Positions 23,122-32,514 of a DNA stretch of 49,497 bases are shown here, in pieces. The notes beneath the pieces are model-generated. The model ran no database searches, was not told the origin of the DNA, and saw only the letters and a program-made list of their open reading frames with translations. Made by a program: the position numbers and the translations under genes. The stretch is taken from positions 1 through 49,497 of the IMG/VR virus record IMGVR_UViG_3300037584_000897, one strand, 5' to 3'. The DNA comes from a virus. Every line of letters starts with the position of its first letter. The first letter of the stretch is position 1.

Positions 23122-25656
23122 CTATCGTGCATTAGAAAATTTAAATGGTTGATCAGCCCAAGCAAAATACAGCACACTTCCTTGATTGTTCGCAAAATTT
23201 CTACGACATTTAAATCCATTTGACAAAAAGTCTATATCATTATCCGTTTGCTCTGTTGCTGCTGAAAATGCAAAAGCTCGTAAATTGTCGTTATCTACGT
23301 TATAGCCTTCTCGCTTATTGTCATATAAAGACCAATCAACACCACCTGAATCATGGCGTTTTAGCCAGATGTAAGCGGGACGAAAACCTAGATATACAAA
23401 GGTGCCATCAGAGGCTGAATTTCCTGAAAACGAACCAAATTTACTATAGCCTTCAATTGAGGCAAATACATACGCTAGGTAATCGTCACCACTTTCATTT
23501 ACTTGATTGTGAGTTTTTACGGAAAACACATTGGCAGTAGGTGCGGTATCATTCCAATCATCAGAATCACCTGCTCCAGCAGTGTCATTAAGATATATAT
23601 AATCTGTTTCTGCATCAGAGGCTATTGAACGATGGTAGGCTTGCCAACTTGTGCTAGCATCATCTCTATTTTTAACAACATAAAAGTCTGGGGCGACTCC
23701 TAAACCATGAGGGATTGTTCCCGCTGATCCTGTACCCGTCCATGTTACTATAGAAAATCCAGCCGCAGTGTTTGCTGAAAGTCTTTTTATAGCTATGGAA
23801 GGGGGGCCGGAAAATGCACCACTTTGATTAGACCCATCTATTTTAGCTGATCCCGCTGTTGGCTCTGCATTAGCAGCAGCAGAATTATCTGCGCTAGGTG
23901 CGCCGCCAGCTTTCCAGTTCCAAGCAACGTAAGTTCTAGTATTTACGTTTAAGTTTCCGGGAGTAGATGCAGGACCAGTAAATCCGTCAGAACCAAACGC
24001 ACTAATAACAGCAGTAGCGGGCGTGGATTCAGCATCACCTTTATTTGGCTTTAACTTTTTGCTTGCGCCTCTAACTGTGTCTGACATAGCAGAGTCTTCT
24101 GCAGTAGAACGAGATTTGATAAAAACAAGATCAGGAGCGAAGCCAACCCCAGTTATTGAACGACTTGTATTTCCATCGCCACTATATAAAAGTGTGTTAA
24201 AATTATCATCAGCTTGAGTGTCTTGTCCGGGGCCGATTGTTGGATCTGGAAGGTTGGACGTGCATAAAGCTAAATGGCCGGACGGTGGCGCATATTCAAA
24301 TGTTCCTATTCCGTTAGCGTCACTTTCAGCAGACGAAACATCTATACTATCCTGTCCAAAGTTTATATCCATTGAACTAAGATTAGTGGAATTAGCAAAT
24401 CCAAATATTGCTTGCCAAGTTGTTGCACCAGAAATACCAGACAGATTTGTAGTATTTATAAGTGAATTATTTTTATAAAAAGATACAGTTGGGGTGCCTG
24501 CATCAAGGTCTAATGCAACACCAATAACATCATCAGTTGTGTAAGTAGCTAGTCCAGTTGTAGTGGCAGATGTGCCTGTGTATATTTTACCATCATCGCC
24601 ATATTGAATTGCACTGTTTAAAAATGCTGCTGCTGCTGAAAAGTCTGCATCCACAACACCAACAAGTTTTAATGTTCCAGTACCTTCAGCATTAATGTTG
24701 GCTTCCCAATACCATTTACCAGAACTAACAGCTATTGATGATCTTGTGTGACATTTTGCTCCGTACATCCGTAAACCCACTCTCTGTATTGCAAGAGAAG
24801 TAGTAATAGCAGTTGACGGACTATTTAAGACATTTAATATAGCAAAACTATTAGTCGGGCTATCTGGTACAACATCGGTTGAAACTATGCTGCTGCCTAT
24901 AATCTCAAAATTGTTACCATTTCCAGATTGGTCATCACCAATGTTTGTTTGGGCTGTTGTGTCTTGTGACGTTGTAGCCGTCCCCGTCCCTTGAAAAGTA
25001 AGATGAAAACCTTCATCACCATAAGAGCCTGAGTAATTTTTTGGAACCCAGACACCATCTTTTGTTTCGCCAAAAGAGCTTGGGTCTAAAACTACCCCAT
25101 CAATAAAATTAACTTCAGCAATATATCCATCAAACTCTTGAAAATGGTCGCCAGCACTATTCAATCCACACCCAACAGAATGTTTTGCGCTTGCCTCATT
25201 CCAATAAGCATTTGTGCTAGTTGGGTATGTGGCGGTGGCAAAACTTGTTTCTTGAACACCGTTGACATACATTTTGAAGCGTTCTGTGCTTGTAGCGTTA
25301 TCAATGTCTAAAGCAACAACAATATGATACCAAGCAGATGGATCACGAAAAAGTCTGGTGGTTATGAAATTTATTACGGTTGGATTACCAGCAAAAAATG
25401 CAAGTTTGTCATCGCTTTCAAAACCAAAATATCCGTAATTTGTACCTTTTCTTACACCCATAAACCTTGTGTTTGAGCCTAACTTTGAACGCTTGACCCA
25501 AAGAGATATTGTGCAAGTTCCTTCATCATCTGCGCTTGCAGAATGATCATGTGACAGAAAAGGATCATTAGCTTGATTGACTCGCAAAGACTGACCAATG
25601 GTCTTACTAAAAAAGCCTGTGCTTACTTCACTTGAACCGGATGCACCAAGTAACAT
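23122..25656 (-). CDS. Large tail fibre/adhesin with LamG-like and SPRY-like domains
   Basis: 844 residues. About 25-225 form a concanavalin/LamG-like beta sandwich (FRDPSAWYHIVVALD, FKMYVNG, DGYIAEVNFIDG). About 310-430 resemble a SPRY domain (SSGKWYWEANI, DDVIGVALDLD, VSFYKNN). The C-terminal half contains three related segments: GFAPDLVFIKSR (505), GVAPDFYVVKNR (653) and GFRPAYIWLKRH (757). These are sugar- or surface-binding folds, so host recognition is the likely role. It is coupled to the preceding fibre gene by a one-base overlap. Confidence 0.8.
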   Translation of the reverse strand: MLLGASGSSEVSTGFFSKTIGQSLRVNQANDPFLSHDHSASADDEGTCTISLWVKRSKLGSNTRFMGVRKGTNYGYFGFESDDKLAFFAGNPTVINFITTRLFRDPSAWYHIVVALDIDNATSTERFKMYVNGVQETSFATATYPTSTNAYWNEASAKHSVGCGLNSAGDHFQEFDGYIAEVNFIDGVVLDPSSFGETKDGVWVPKNYSGSYGDEGFHLTFQGTGTATTSQDTTAQTNIGDDQSGNGNNFEIIGSSIVSTDVVPDSPTNSFAILNVLNSPSTAITTSLAIQRVGLRMYGAKCHTRSSIAVSSGKWYWEANINAEGTGTLKLVGVVDADFSAAAAFLNSAIQYGDDGKIYTGTSATTTGLATYTTDDVIGVALDLDAGTPTVSFYKNNSLINTTNLSGISGATTWQAIFGFANSTNLSSMDINFGQDSIDVSSAESDANGIGTFEYAPPSGHLALCTSNLPDPTIGPGQDTQADDNFNTLLYSGDGNTSRSITGVGFAPDLVFIKSRSTAEDSAMSDTVRGASKKLKPNKGDAESTPATAVISAFGSDGFTGPASTPGNLNVNTRTYVAWNWKAGGAPSADNSAAANAEPTAGSAKIDGSNQSGAFSGPPSIAIKRLSANTAAGFSIVTWTGTGSAGTIPHGLGVAPDFYVVKNRDDASTSWQAYHRSIASDAETDYIYLNDTAGAGDSDDWNDTAPTANVFSVKTHNQVNESGDDYLAYVFASIEGYSKFGSFSGNSASDGTFVYLGFRPAYIWLKRHDSGGVDWSLYDNKREGYNVDNDNLRAFAFSAATEQTDNDIDFLSNGFKCRRNFANNQGSVLYFAWADQPFKFSNAR

Positions 25657-28007
25657 TAGGTCAACGCTCCTGAAACTGATACTAGCACATGATTTCCACT
25701 TCCCGAACTTTCTTTTACAAAGTACGTTACGTGATAGGTTCCTGCTGTTGCCAATCTAGTTAAGGCATCAGCGTTTATGGCAACTTCAGCAGACGCTGTT
25801 GGTTGATCTGTACCACTTTTAATAAACATTATATTTCCCGATTGACCAGCCGCAAGATTAGTAAATTCAATATCGTCAGCCGCACTACACGTAGTAATAA
25901 AGTTGTTGTTTTTAGATAAATCGTGAGTTAGGTGATTTGCATTACTTTCACTGCCAGAAGTAACTGCTGTAGGTGCAGGTCCAACGGCCCTTCCCCCTAT
26001 TGTAAGATCATCACTTATGGTTGCATCATCTGTGACAGTTAGGCTATCAACAAAAGCATCCTTAAATCTTGCACCTGTTGTACCTAAGTCTACATCACTA
26101 TCTGTCTGTGGCCCAAACACACCGTCTGATACAAATACCTGTTCAGCGTTTGCAGCATAGAAATGTATCTCGTCTGCAGTTTCAAAGTCAATCTTAGTCT
26201 GATCGTCTTCACCTAATTTTAAATCAGTCGCTAGTACAGATGTAATAGCTGTTTGTGCAGCCGCCATTCTAGCAGCAGCCAATGTTCCTGAACCAATGTT
26301 ACTTGCATTAGTTGTGTCTGTTGTAGCAGATGTAGCTAGTCCAAGATCGGATCTAACTTCTGATGCAGATCGCCCCTCTACAGAAGTGCCATCAATACGT
26401 AAGAAGTCATCGTCTGCAACACCACTTGTAAATACAGCCACGTTGCCGTTGCTGATGCCTGTGTCTGCTGTTGACGATGAGCCTAATCCCATAGAGGTAC
26501 GTGCGGTAGCACCTGTTTCAAGTACAAAGTTTGAACCGTCCCCAACAATAAAGCCACCGTCTGTAACGGCAAGGCCAGCTACATCTTGTAGTTGTGCATC
26601 AAGACGTGCGTTGGCAACTGTTCCTGTAAGCTGTGTAGCTACAATAGACTTGTTAGTAAGAGTTTGAGTTGCAGATGTAGAAACTAACTCCTGACTGGCA
26701 TCACCAGTGCTTGGAAGTGTTAAAGTTGAAGGGTTGCCGGAACTGCTGCTTAACGCACTATGTGATGCTGCAATAATCTTTTGTCCGTGACTATTATTCT
26801 CACAGTTAAAAGTTATAGCACCTTGATTAGTATTTCCTTTTACAACTACATGACCTGTGCCATTAGCAGCTAACTCAATATTTGCGTTGGATGTAGTCAC
26901 GATATCTTGACCATTCATGTCCAAGTCACCGCCAAGTTGCGGTGTACTATCATCTGCTACATTTGATATCGCGCCTGAAGAAGCTAATCCAGACACTATA
27001 GCACTACGTGTTATTTTCTTTAAACCACCACCAGAAGTATCTACAGCTAGAAATACATCATCGTTTGCTACAGTTGATATTTCTGATAAACTTCCTACAG
27101 CTACAGAATTAAAGTTAGTGCCATCTGCAATAAGCAAATTGCCAGCAGTGTTAGTACCCATAGTTATATCATCACCAGAGACAGTCAAATCTCCTGTAAT
27201 AACTACGTCCTGAGAAAATGTAACATCTCCGTCAGAGGCAATGGCTATAGCATCTGTATCTGATGTGTGACCTATATTAGTTCCGTTGATAATAATATTG
27301 TCAACAGTTAACGTAGTTAAAGTGCCTACAGATGTTAGGTTAGGCATTGCTGTAATTTCATCATCTAAGTAAGCAGCAAGAGTTTGCACCGTGGTTTGTG
27401 CCATAGTGCCGCCGTGATTCATTACAATACCGTGTCCATCAGATACAGCAGTTGTTCCTATGCTAGTATCGCCATCCAGAATGTTTAATTCTGTCGTGGT
27501 AACACTTGCACCATCTAGTATCTCTAACTCAGCTTCAGATATACCTGCACTACCAATTGTCAAAGTTCCAGATATGTCTACGTTACCATTTATATCAATT
27601 GTTGTAGCTGCTATCTGTACTTCTGTATCAGCCACAATATCTAGTTGTCCGTCTGTGCTAGAGTTAATATATAATGCTGTATCTCTAAATTGTAACTTTT
27701 CTGTAGTGGACATTAGTATGTCATCAGAAAACTCAAAGTAGTCCTCATCTTCCATCCACGTCAACACGCCATCGCTAGTGTTTGCATTAAATGTTACAGC
27801 AACATCTGTGTCTGCACCTGTACCAAACGTAATTGAGTTTGTCGCAAGCGCGGTGATAGGCCCACCCTCACCAGTAGTTCCATCGTGAGTATGTCCTGTG
27901 CTGGCTGCAAAAGCAGCGACTAGCTGGTCAAATTCATCATTGGTGTGTGCGGCGGTAATAGTATCGCCATCTGAATACGTGGATTGTCTTGTATAAGTTG
28001 CACCCAT
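25656..28007 (-). CDS. Tail fibre protein (783 aa)
   Basis: The N-terminus (TYTRQSTYSDGDTITAAH, then a FDQLVAAF helix and GHTHDGT) is typical of podovirus fibre attachment regions. The body is a repetitive beta-rich Thr/Ser/Asp/Gly sequence with motifs such as LEILDGASV and ELNILDGD, DLTVSGDD and TLTNKSI, typical of trimeric fibre shafts. The C-terminus is a small beta domain. It is flanked by the gp12-like tube gene and the LamG/SPRY adhesin, both sharing single bases with it. It should attach to the tail and carry or precede the adhesin. Confidence 0.8.
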   Translation of the reverse strand: MGATYTRQSTYSDGDTITAAHTNDEFDQLVAAFAASTGHTHDGTTGEGGPITALATNSITFGTGADTDVAVTFNANTSDGVLTWMEDEDYFEFSDDILMSTTEKLQFRDTALYINSSTDGQLDIVADTEVQIAATTIDINGNVDISGTLTIGSAGISEAELEILDGASVTTTELNILDGDTSIGTTAVSDGHGIVMNHGGTMAQTTVQTLAAYLDDEITAMPNLTSVGTLTTLTVDNIIINGTNIGHTSDTDAIAIASDGDVTFSQDVVITGDLTVSGDDITMGTNTAGNLLIADGTNFNSVAVGSLSEISTVANDDVFLAVDTSGGGLKKITRSAIVSGLASSGAISNVADDSTPQLGGDLDMNGQDIVTTSNANIELAANGTGHVVVKGNTNQGAITFNCENNSHGQKIIAASHSALSSSSGNPSTLTLPSTGDASQELVSTSATQTLTNKSIVATQLTGTVANARLDAQLQDVAGLAVTDGGFIVGDGSNFVLETGATARTSMGLGSSSTADTGISNGNVAVFTSGVADDDFLRIDGTSVEGRSASEVRSDLGLATSATTDTTNASNIGSGTLAAARMAAAQTAITSVLATDLKLGEDDQTKIDFETADEIHFYAANAEQVFVSDGVFGPQTDSDVDLGTTGARFKDAFVDSLTVTDDATISDDLTIGGRAVGPAPTAVTSGSESNANHLTHDLSKNNNFITTCSAADDIEFTNLAAGQSGNIMFIKSGTDQPTASAEVAINADALTRLATAGTYHVTYFVKESSGSGNHVLVSVSGALT

Positions 28008-29719
28008 TATCTTCTAGCCCCTAATTGATATTCCATTTGAAATCCTTTTAATGAGTATGGTGCTGTGCTTGTAGCCCCATCTTCTACTCGTAAAGCTACA
28101 GCAAAACCAGAACCCTCTACTGCTTTACGCACAATTGGTTGTGAAGGTCCACCATATGATGTAGTTCCATACGTTGATGATCCATATATACCACCAACAT
28201 TTAAACTGTCTAATGGATACGCTGCTGGTCTAGATGATTGAGCAGATTCATAATCATAACGAACAAACATATCTGCATCTATAGTAGACTCAGGAGCGTA
28301 GTTAATATTAACTCTTTGCATGTATTTTCTGACACCCGGATCTCCAAAAGTTATGTCAGGACTTCTATACTTAGCTAATATTAAAGCACCATCAAATGTA
28401 TTACCTTTGTCTTGCCTATAAACAAATCCGTCAAATCCACCATGCACAGGTATTATTTCTCCATTTTCAACAACGCTATCTGTAGCTGAAGGTTTAATAC
28501 CTTTTAACTCAGCAAACTCAAAGCCTGTACTTTTCATAACACATATTACACCTTTAGTCGCTGCTTCCGTGCTATCCTTACTAAAAAATATTCTATATTG
28601 TGTTTTATCGGGTATAACTAATGAGTCAAAATTGTCTGCGTTTTCTAAGTTTTCTCTGAAGATAGACTGCACGGAACCACTAATAGTACCAAGTTCAACG
28701 TCACCAATTCTTGCAGTACCAGCAATTGTTCTCAAACCATCTGGCCCCAAGAATATTAAGTCACCCGCAAATTCTTGTATTGTAAATCCGTTGATGCAGC
28801 CAATATCACGAGTAACCGCCGTAACCGCAAAGTCTGAACTAGAAGTTCCAGACAATTTAAATATTCTATTTTCGCAAAATACAAACAAGTCATCGCGGAA
28901 AACTTTAAGACCCGTAATAGTATCATCAACTTTTAGACTACCTGCACCACTACCAGAATTAAAACCGTCTTCATTAAATGGCTCACTAAAAATTATTTCT
29001 TGTGGTGTGCTTGATTTACCAGCATAGAACATGTGGTTTTTAAAAGAAGCCACAAATTTAGAACCAGCTACACTGCTATCACTTACATCTGTTGCAGCTA
29101 AAGAGGCGTTAAATACTGTAGGCGCATTAACCTGATCAACAACTACAATTTTATCAGTTCCATCAAAATTAAATCTTTCAAACTGATATTTTAAAGCTCC
29201 TGTTCTACCACTATCTCTAGTAGTCCAAGACTCTGACACCACGTCTGTAGCAGCGTGATTTGCTGCTGTAGTGCTACTTGCTGCTCTTGTTACACCCGTA
29301 AACTGAGTGGCCGACTTACCAGTATAAGTAAATATTTCGGAGTTAATTTGTATTGTTCCGCTTGCACTAAAAGAGGTTGTATCCCCTACGTTAATTGTAC
29401 CTGAACCCGTCATACCAGTGCCTGATTCTATTTTTAAAGATAGCGTGGTAGAAGCAGAGCTATATATTAATCTGCCCCTAGCTGCCAGTACAAAGTTATT
29501 AAACAATGCAACCATAGTGACACTTTCAGTTGGATCAGCATCTTCTGGTACTTGTTGATTCACGTGTTTTGTAAAACCGTTTATTCTTCTATAACCACCC
29601 TCAACGTCAGGCTCAAAGTTTGTAAGCTCTAGTGCTTGACCGGGTTCCATGATAAATGTAGAACGGTTTAATACTAGACCACCTTCACAGTTGAAAGCGA
29701 AAGGTACTATGTCTGCCAT
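28007..29719 (-). CDS. Tail tubular protein B-like (T7 gp12-type nozzle)
   Basis: 570 residues. It begins with a strand-rich region and contains repeated beta-propeller-type pieces (KNHMFYAGKSSTPQEIIFSE, FRDDLFVFCENRIFKLSG, DLIFLGPDGLRTIAG). It lies immediately after the gp11-like gene, as in T7. It would form the tail nozzle. Residues 99-164 are an inserted small beta module also found in the neighbouring gp11-like protein. Starts on the same base that ends the previous gene. Confidence 0.75.
   Translation of the reverse strand: MADIVPFAFNCEGGLVLNRSTFIMEPGQALELTNFEPDVEGGYRRINGFTKHVNQQVPEDADPTESVTMVALFNNFVLAARGRLIYSSASTTLSLKIESGTGMTGSGTINVGDTTSFSASGTIQINSEIFTYTGKSATQFTGVTRAASSTTAANHAATDVVSESWTTRDSGRTGALKYQFERFNFDGTDKIVVVDQVNAPTVFNASLAATDVSDSSVAGSKFVASFKNHMFYAGKSSTPQEIIFSEPFNEDGFNSGSGAGSLKVDDTITGLKVFRDDLFVFCENRIFKLSGTSSSDFAVTAVTRDIGCINGFTIQEFAGDLIFLGPDGLRTIAGTARIGDVELGTISGSVQSIFRENLENADNFDSLVIPDKTQYRIFFSKDSTEAATKGVICVMKSTGFEFAELKGIKPSATDSVVENGEIIPVHGGFDGFVYRQDKGNTFDGALILAKYRSPDITFGDPGVRKYMQRVNINYAPESTIDADMFVRYDYESAQSSRPAAYPLDSLNVGGIYGSSTYGTTSYGGPSQPIVRKAVEGSGFAVALRVEDGATSTAPYSLKGFQMEYQLGARR
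29228..29425 (-). repeat. Inserted beta module, copy in nozzle protein
   Basis: Encodes residues about 99-164, with INVGDTTSF, INSEIFTYTG and the TGVTRAASSTTAANHA block. It matches the module at 30085..30294 in the neighbouring gene at the same order of motifs. Confidence 0.7.
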
Positions 29720-30654
29720 TATTCAGCCCTTACGTTTGTGGCACCTCGTGTATTACCAGTGTGCGGTATATAAGTTGAGCGTACATATTCAAATTTATTT
29801 ACTAAAAGTGTTTGCATATTTTTGATGCCCTGTTCAAATCTAGCAAAGTTTATCCCATACTGTTGCGCTTCTCCCCTGTACTGATACACAAAAGCACAAG
29901 CCCCGTCTACAATTACGGGTGCAAATCTGTCGGGTATAGTTGTAGTGTCTCCATGTGCCGACATATCACTGGGAAAAGTAAAGAAGTCATACTTTAGTGT
30001 ATATGCTTTGTCTGGGTATGGGTGTAATAAATAATTATTGTCTAGTGTCCTAACAATAAAATCTGGTCTACTACCTTCTTCAAATTGAGTTACTGTAGTT
30101 CCATCAGCATGTGCTGCAGCAGTAGTGCTTTCAGCACCTCTGGTACAACCAGTTATGTCGTTGCCTAATATTCCTGTATAAGTTACTATTTCACTTCCTA
30201 TGTGAACTTTACCCGTGGCATCTAGTCCTGTAGTAGATGTAAGAGTTAGGGTTGTCACACCTGCAGAATGTGAGCCATTTAATGTTGTAGATACAATGTC
30301 ATCTTCTTTATCGCTGTATAAATTAAGGTATTCGTTATAGTCCAGCTTGCGTAAGCGACCACCAACAATACCATTAGCTTGATCTTTTACAATTCTAAAT
30401 GTATGATAGTCCACTGTCTTTGCTGTAGTGGGTATGCTGTAACGAACTACCCCAGCAGTTAATGTGTCTGACTGAGTAGAATGATTAAAAGGATAATTAA
30501 ATTCTCTTTGATTAATATATCTTATGGCTTCGTTAACTGCGTTTTTTGCTTGCGTTTGTATGCCGCGAGATGTAGCAAACGTAGAAGACGTTAACTCTAC
30601 TTCATTTAAACGTGCCAGAACTTTATTCGTTATTGTTAAAAATGATTCAGCCAT
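29719..30654 (-). CDS. Tail tubular protein A-like (T7 gp11-type gatekeeper)
   Basis: 311 residues. The helical start (LTITNKVLARLNEVEL, QTQAKNAVNEAIRYINQ) and the later YTLKYDFFTFPSDM and GACAFVYQYRGEAQ segments fit the gp11 fold that joins portal and nozzle. Residues 121-190 are a small beta module inserted into the middle and shared with the nozzle protein. Position between decoration and nozzle genes supports the call. Confidence 0.78.
   Translation of the reverse strand: MAESFLTITNKVLARLNEVELTSSTFATSRGIQTQAKNAVNEAIRYINQREFNYPFNHSTQSDTLTAGVVRYSIPTTAKTVDYHTFRIVKDQANGIVGGRLRKLDYNEYLNLYSDKEDDIVSTTLNGSHSAGVTTLTLTSTTGLDATGKVHIGSEIVTYTGILGNDITGCTRGAESTTAAAHADGTTVTQFEEGSRPDFIVRTLDNNYLLHPYPDKAYTLKYDFFTFPSDMSAHGDTTTIPDRFAPVIVDGACAFVYQYRGEAQQYGINFARFEQGIKNMQTLLVNKFEYVRSTYIPHTGNTRGATNVRAE
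30085..30294 (-). repeat. Inserted beta module, copy in gatekeeper protein
   Basis: Encodes residues about 121-190: TTLTLTSTTGL, IGSEIVTYTG and the TGCTRGAESTTAAAHA block. Related to the module at 29228..29425, probably by duplication between neighbours or parallel gain of a mobile phage domain. Confidence 0.7.
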
Positions 30655-30681
30655 GTGTTTGTTTCTCTTTAATCAGATGTA

Positions 30682-30711
30682 GTGAGGGGGCAAGTTGCCC
30701 TGCCCCTTCAC
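30682..30711 (-). promoter_or_regulatory. Strong intergenic RNA hairpin
   Basis: An 11-bp stem (GTGAGGGGGCA / TGCCCCTTCAC, one mismatch) with an 8-base loop lies in the 63-base gap between the decoration gene and the gatekeeper gene. No T run follows on the - strand, so it is not a standard terminator. It could shield the 3' end of capsid/decoration mRNA or attenuate readthrough. Confidence 0.65.
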
Positions 30712-30717
30712 ATAAGA

Positions 30718-31212
30718 TTACGCGAGTTGATCGCGGTCTACCTCTTGAGCAGTCATGTCGCCCGGATCGTCCACGTCCAAGCAGACAGCAAACATACGGA
30801 CTTTACCGCCTGTTGTTGTACCTGTCATTGCTTGAATTTCAATATCAATGGTATCAGAAGTACCGCCGATAAGAACAGGAGTTTGACCTGCCTTAAAAGC
30901 GTAATCACCTACTGATGCGCCATCAAAATCAAAACCGTCAACGAAGTTGTCCAAGTCACCACCCGTAATACCGAAATCAAAATCTGTGTCAGTTGAAGTG
31001 CCTGTATGAGCAGACGTTACTTCAAGACCAGCACACATAATGAGGGTATTCGCAGGAATAGTCAAACCCGGAATAACATCGTTAGCAGCGAGGGCTGTAC
31101 CCTTATCACTTGCAGCAGTTGCAAAGTTCAACTCTGCTGAAAGCAAATAAGGCTTACGACCACGTGCGTCATTGCCACGTGCTACGGAAGTAGTATTATC
31201 ACCTAGAGCCAT
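30718..31212 (-). CDS. Capsid decoration / head-associated protein
   Basis: 164 residues, Gly/Ala/Asp/Thr-rich and beta-like, with no Trp and acidic character. It lies directly downstream of the major capsid gene (14-base gap) and is followed by a strong hairpin, the usual place and expression unit for an abundant head decoration or fibre-type protein. The family is not named; the call rests on context and composition. Confidence 0.6.
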   Translation of the reverse strand: MALGDNTTSVARGNDARGRKPYLLSAELNFATAASDKGTALAANDVIPGLTIPANTLIMCAGLEVTSAHTGTSTDTDFDFGITGGDLDNFVDGFDFDGASVGDYAFKAGQTPVLIGGTSDTIDIEIQAMTGTTTGGKVRMFAVCLDVDDPGDMTAQEVDRDQLA

Positions 31213-31226
31213 AATTCAATCCTCCC

Positions 31227-32285
31227 CTACACTAAGCAGAACCGGGCATTAACAAGAGCCTCTGGTCGGAGAATCTTGCGCCCATACAAATGCATACCAC
31301 GAACAATATCAGCAAAGCTGTCAGGGTCACGATATGTCTCAGTCTTGTTGATTTGCTCTGCAGTAGCAACAGCAGATGAATGTCCACCAACAATCACACC
31401 GAAGTTAGAAGAGTTCGTGCCACCTGTGGTAGCAGAGCCTGTTCCAATTTCTGGCAGGTTGTTTGAAACATACACTTGGAAGCCGTGCAGATTATTAACA
31501 ACAAGTCCGTTACGAAGTCCACCAGACTCACCGTAGTCTTGGTTCAGAAGTTTTGAATCTTCATCCTTCAAGATTTCCAAGAAGACTGGGTTAACAACGA
31601 GCCAGCGGCCTTGAGTATCAACATTTTGCTGGTCTAGCTTACGAGCCATACGAGCAATAATCATGGTTGGGTTAGCGTTACCTGAACCCGGCACTGCAGA
31701 AGCACCCGGTAGGCGTGGCTGAATACCAATACCATTATCTGCTGATCCACCAAAGTCATTGGCGTCAACTTGCATTTCAGTCAGCAGTTCGTTAGTCCCT
31801 GCTGTAGAAATTGCTTTTGATCCATTCACAGTTGTATTTGCTGTGTCAGCAACACTGTGAAGAGATGATTGCTTAAAGCCGCACATATAGCCAAGAACAT
31901 CTTGGTCAAACTGGTCGGCTAGGCGATACGCAGCACGGTCACTTGCCAGAGCTTGGAAGTTCACGTGTGAGTGCGCCTCTTCAATGTCATCAACCTTAAA
32001 TGCAAAGTAGTTAGCTTTGTCAATTGTTAGGTTGAAATCTTCATCGTCAAGGTCTTGCGGGGTAATAGTTGTACCACGTGCATACGCCTTAACGGTGATT
32101 TCGGGTTCCTTAATAATCTTAACGGAATCTCCCATCTGCGCAATCTCACCAAAGTAGTCATTGTTAGAGATAGCTTCAGCAACAGCACTCTTGCGGAAAG
32201 CAAGTTGCACCTGTTTGCTGTAGATAATAGGGGAGAAATTACCGTTGGGAAGATTACCATATCCCGATGCGGTAGTAAATGCCAT
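31227..32285 (-). CDS. Major capsid protein
   Basis: 352 residues with an HK97-fold-like pattern: an N-terminal arm (PIIYSKQVQLAFRKSAVAE), a GDSVKIIKEPEITVKAYARG P-domain stretch, a DQFDQDVLGY helix, and late A-domain segments (GRWLVVNPVFLEILKDE, NLHGFQVYVSNNLP). It is next to scaffold, portal and decoration genes and has its own promoter with a long leader. AGGAG sits 8 bases before the ATG. Confidence 0.88.
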   Translation of the reverse strand: MAFTTASGYGNLPNGNFSPIIYSKQVQLAFRKSAVAEAISNNDYFGEIAQMGDSVKIIKEPEITVKAYARGTTITPQDLDDEDFNLTIDKANYFAFKVDDIEEAHSHVNFQALASDRAAYRLADQFDQDVLGYMCGFKQSSLHSVADTANTTVNGSKAISTAGTNELLTEMQVDANDFGGSADNGIGIQPRLPGASAVPGSGNANPTMIIARMARKLDQQNVDTQGRWLVVNPVFLEILKDEDSKLLNQDYGESGGLRNGLVVNNLHGFQVYVSNNLPEIGTGSATTGGTNSSNFGVIVGGHSSAVATAEQINKTETYRDPDSFADIVRGMHLYGRKILRPEALVNARFCLV

Positions 32286-32486
32286 TTCAAATTCTCCTAA
32301 TTAGCATTTTGACAGATGCAAACTCACGAGACTTTTAGAGGCTGATTTACTTGGGTGCGTTCTATAATAAGGTGGCCGCCCTACTACACAACGGGCCTTG
32401 TCAATCAGGTAATCCGTAAGACTTTGCGGTTTGCTAATAAAGTGTAACTAGGTGCGCAATAAAGTTACACTATCTTTGTGACTATA
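32286..32486 (-). other. Long leader of the capsid mRNA
   Basis: This roughly 200-base stretch between the 2OG oxygenase stop and the capsid start is the largest non-coding stretch in the window. On the - strand it would be transcribed from the promoter at 32487..32514, giving about 195 bases of 5' leader. It has a hairpin at its 5' end (32441..32471), a C/G-rich inverted segment near 32371..32400 with only 4-bp pairing, and the ribosome site. No open frame with a good start was seen. Confidence 0.6.
32441..32471 (-). promoter_or_regulatory. Inverted repeat at 5' end of capsid leader
   Basis: AGTGTAACT (32441..32449) and AGTTACACT (32463..32471) are perfect 9-bp arms with a 13-base loop. The structure would start within about 10 bases of the predicted transcription start, as do the 5' stabilising hairpins of abundant mRNAs. 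A protein operator is the alternative. Confidence 0.6.
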
Positions 32487-32514
32487 GTTATACTGATAAA
32501 TAACTATTTGTCAA
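32487..32514 (-). promoter_or_regulatory. Sigma70-like promoter for capsid/tail operon
   Basis: Read on the - strand: TTGACA (32514..32509), 16-bp spacer, TATAAC (32492..32487). The -35 overlaps the last codons of the 2OG oxygenase gene. Predicted start near 32480, about 195 bases upstream of the capsid ATG. Confidence 0.75.

Noticed and set aside
32345-32405. Second promoter in the capsid leader (TTGACA with a TATAGA-like -10 on the - strand)
   Set aside because: The spacer would be about 29 bases, far outside the working range.
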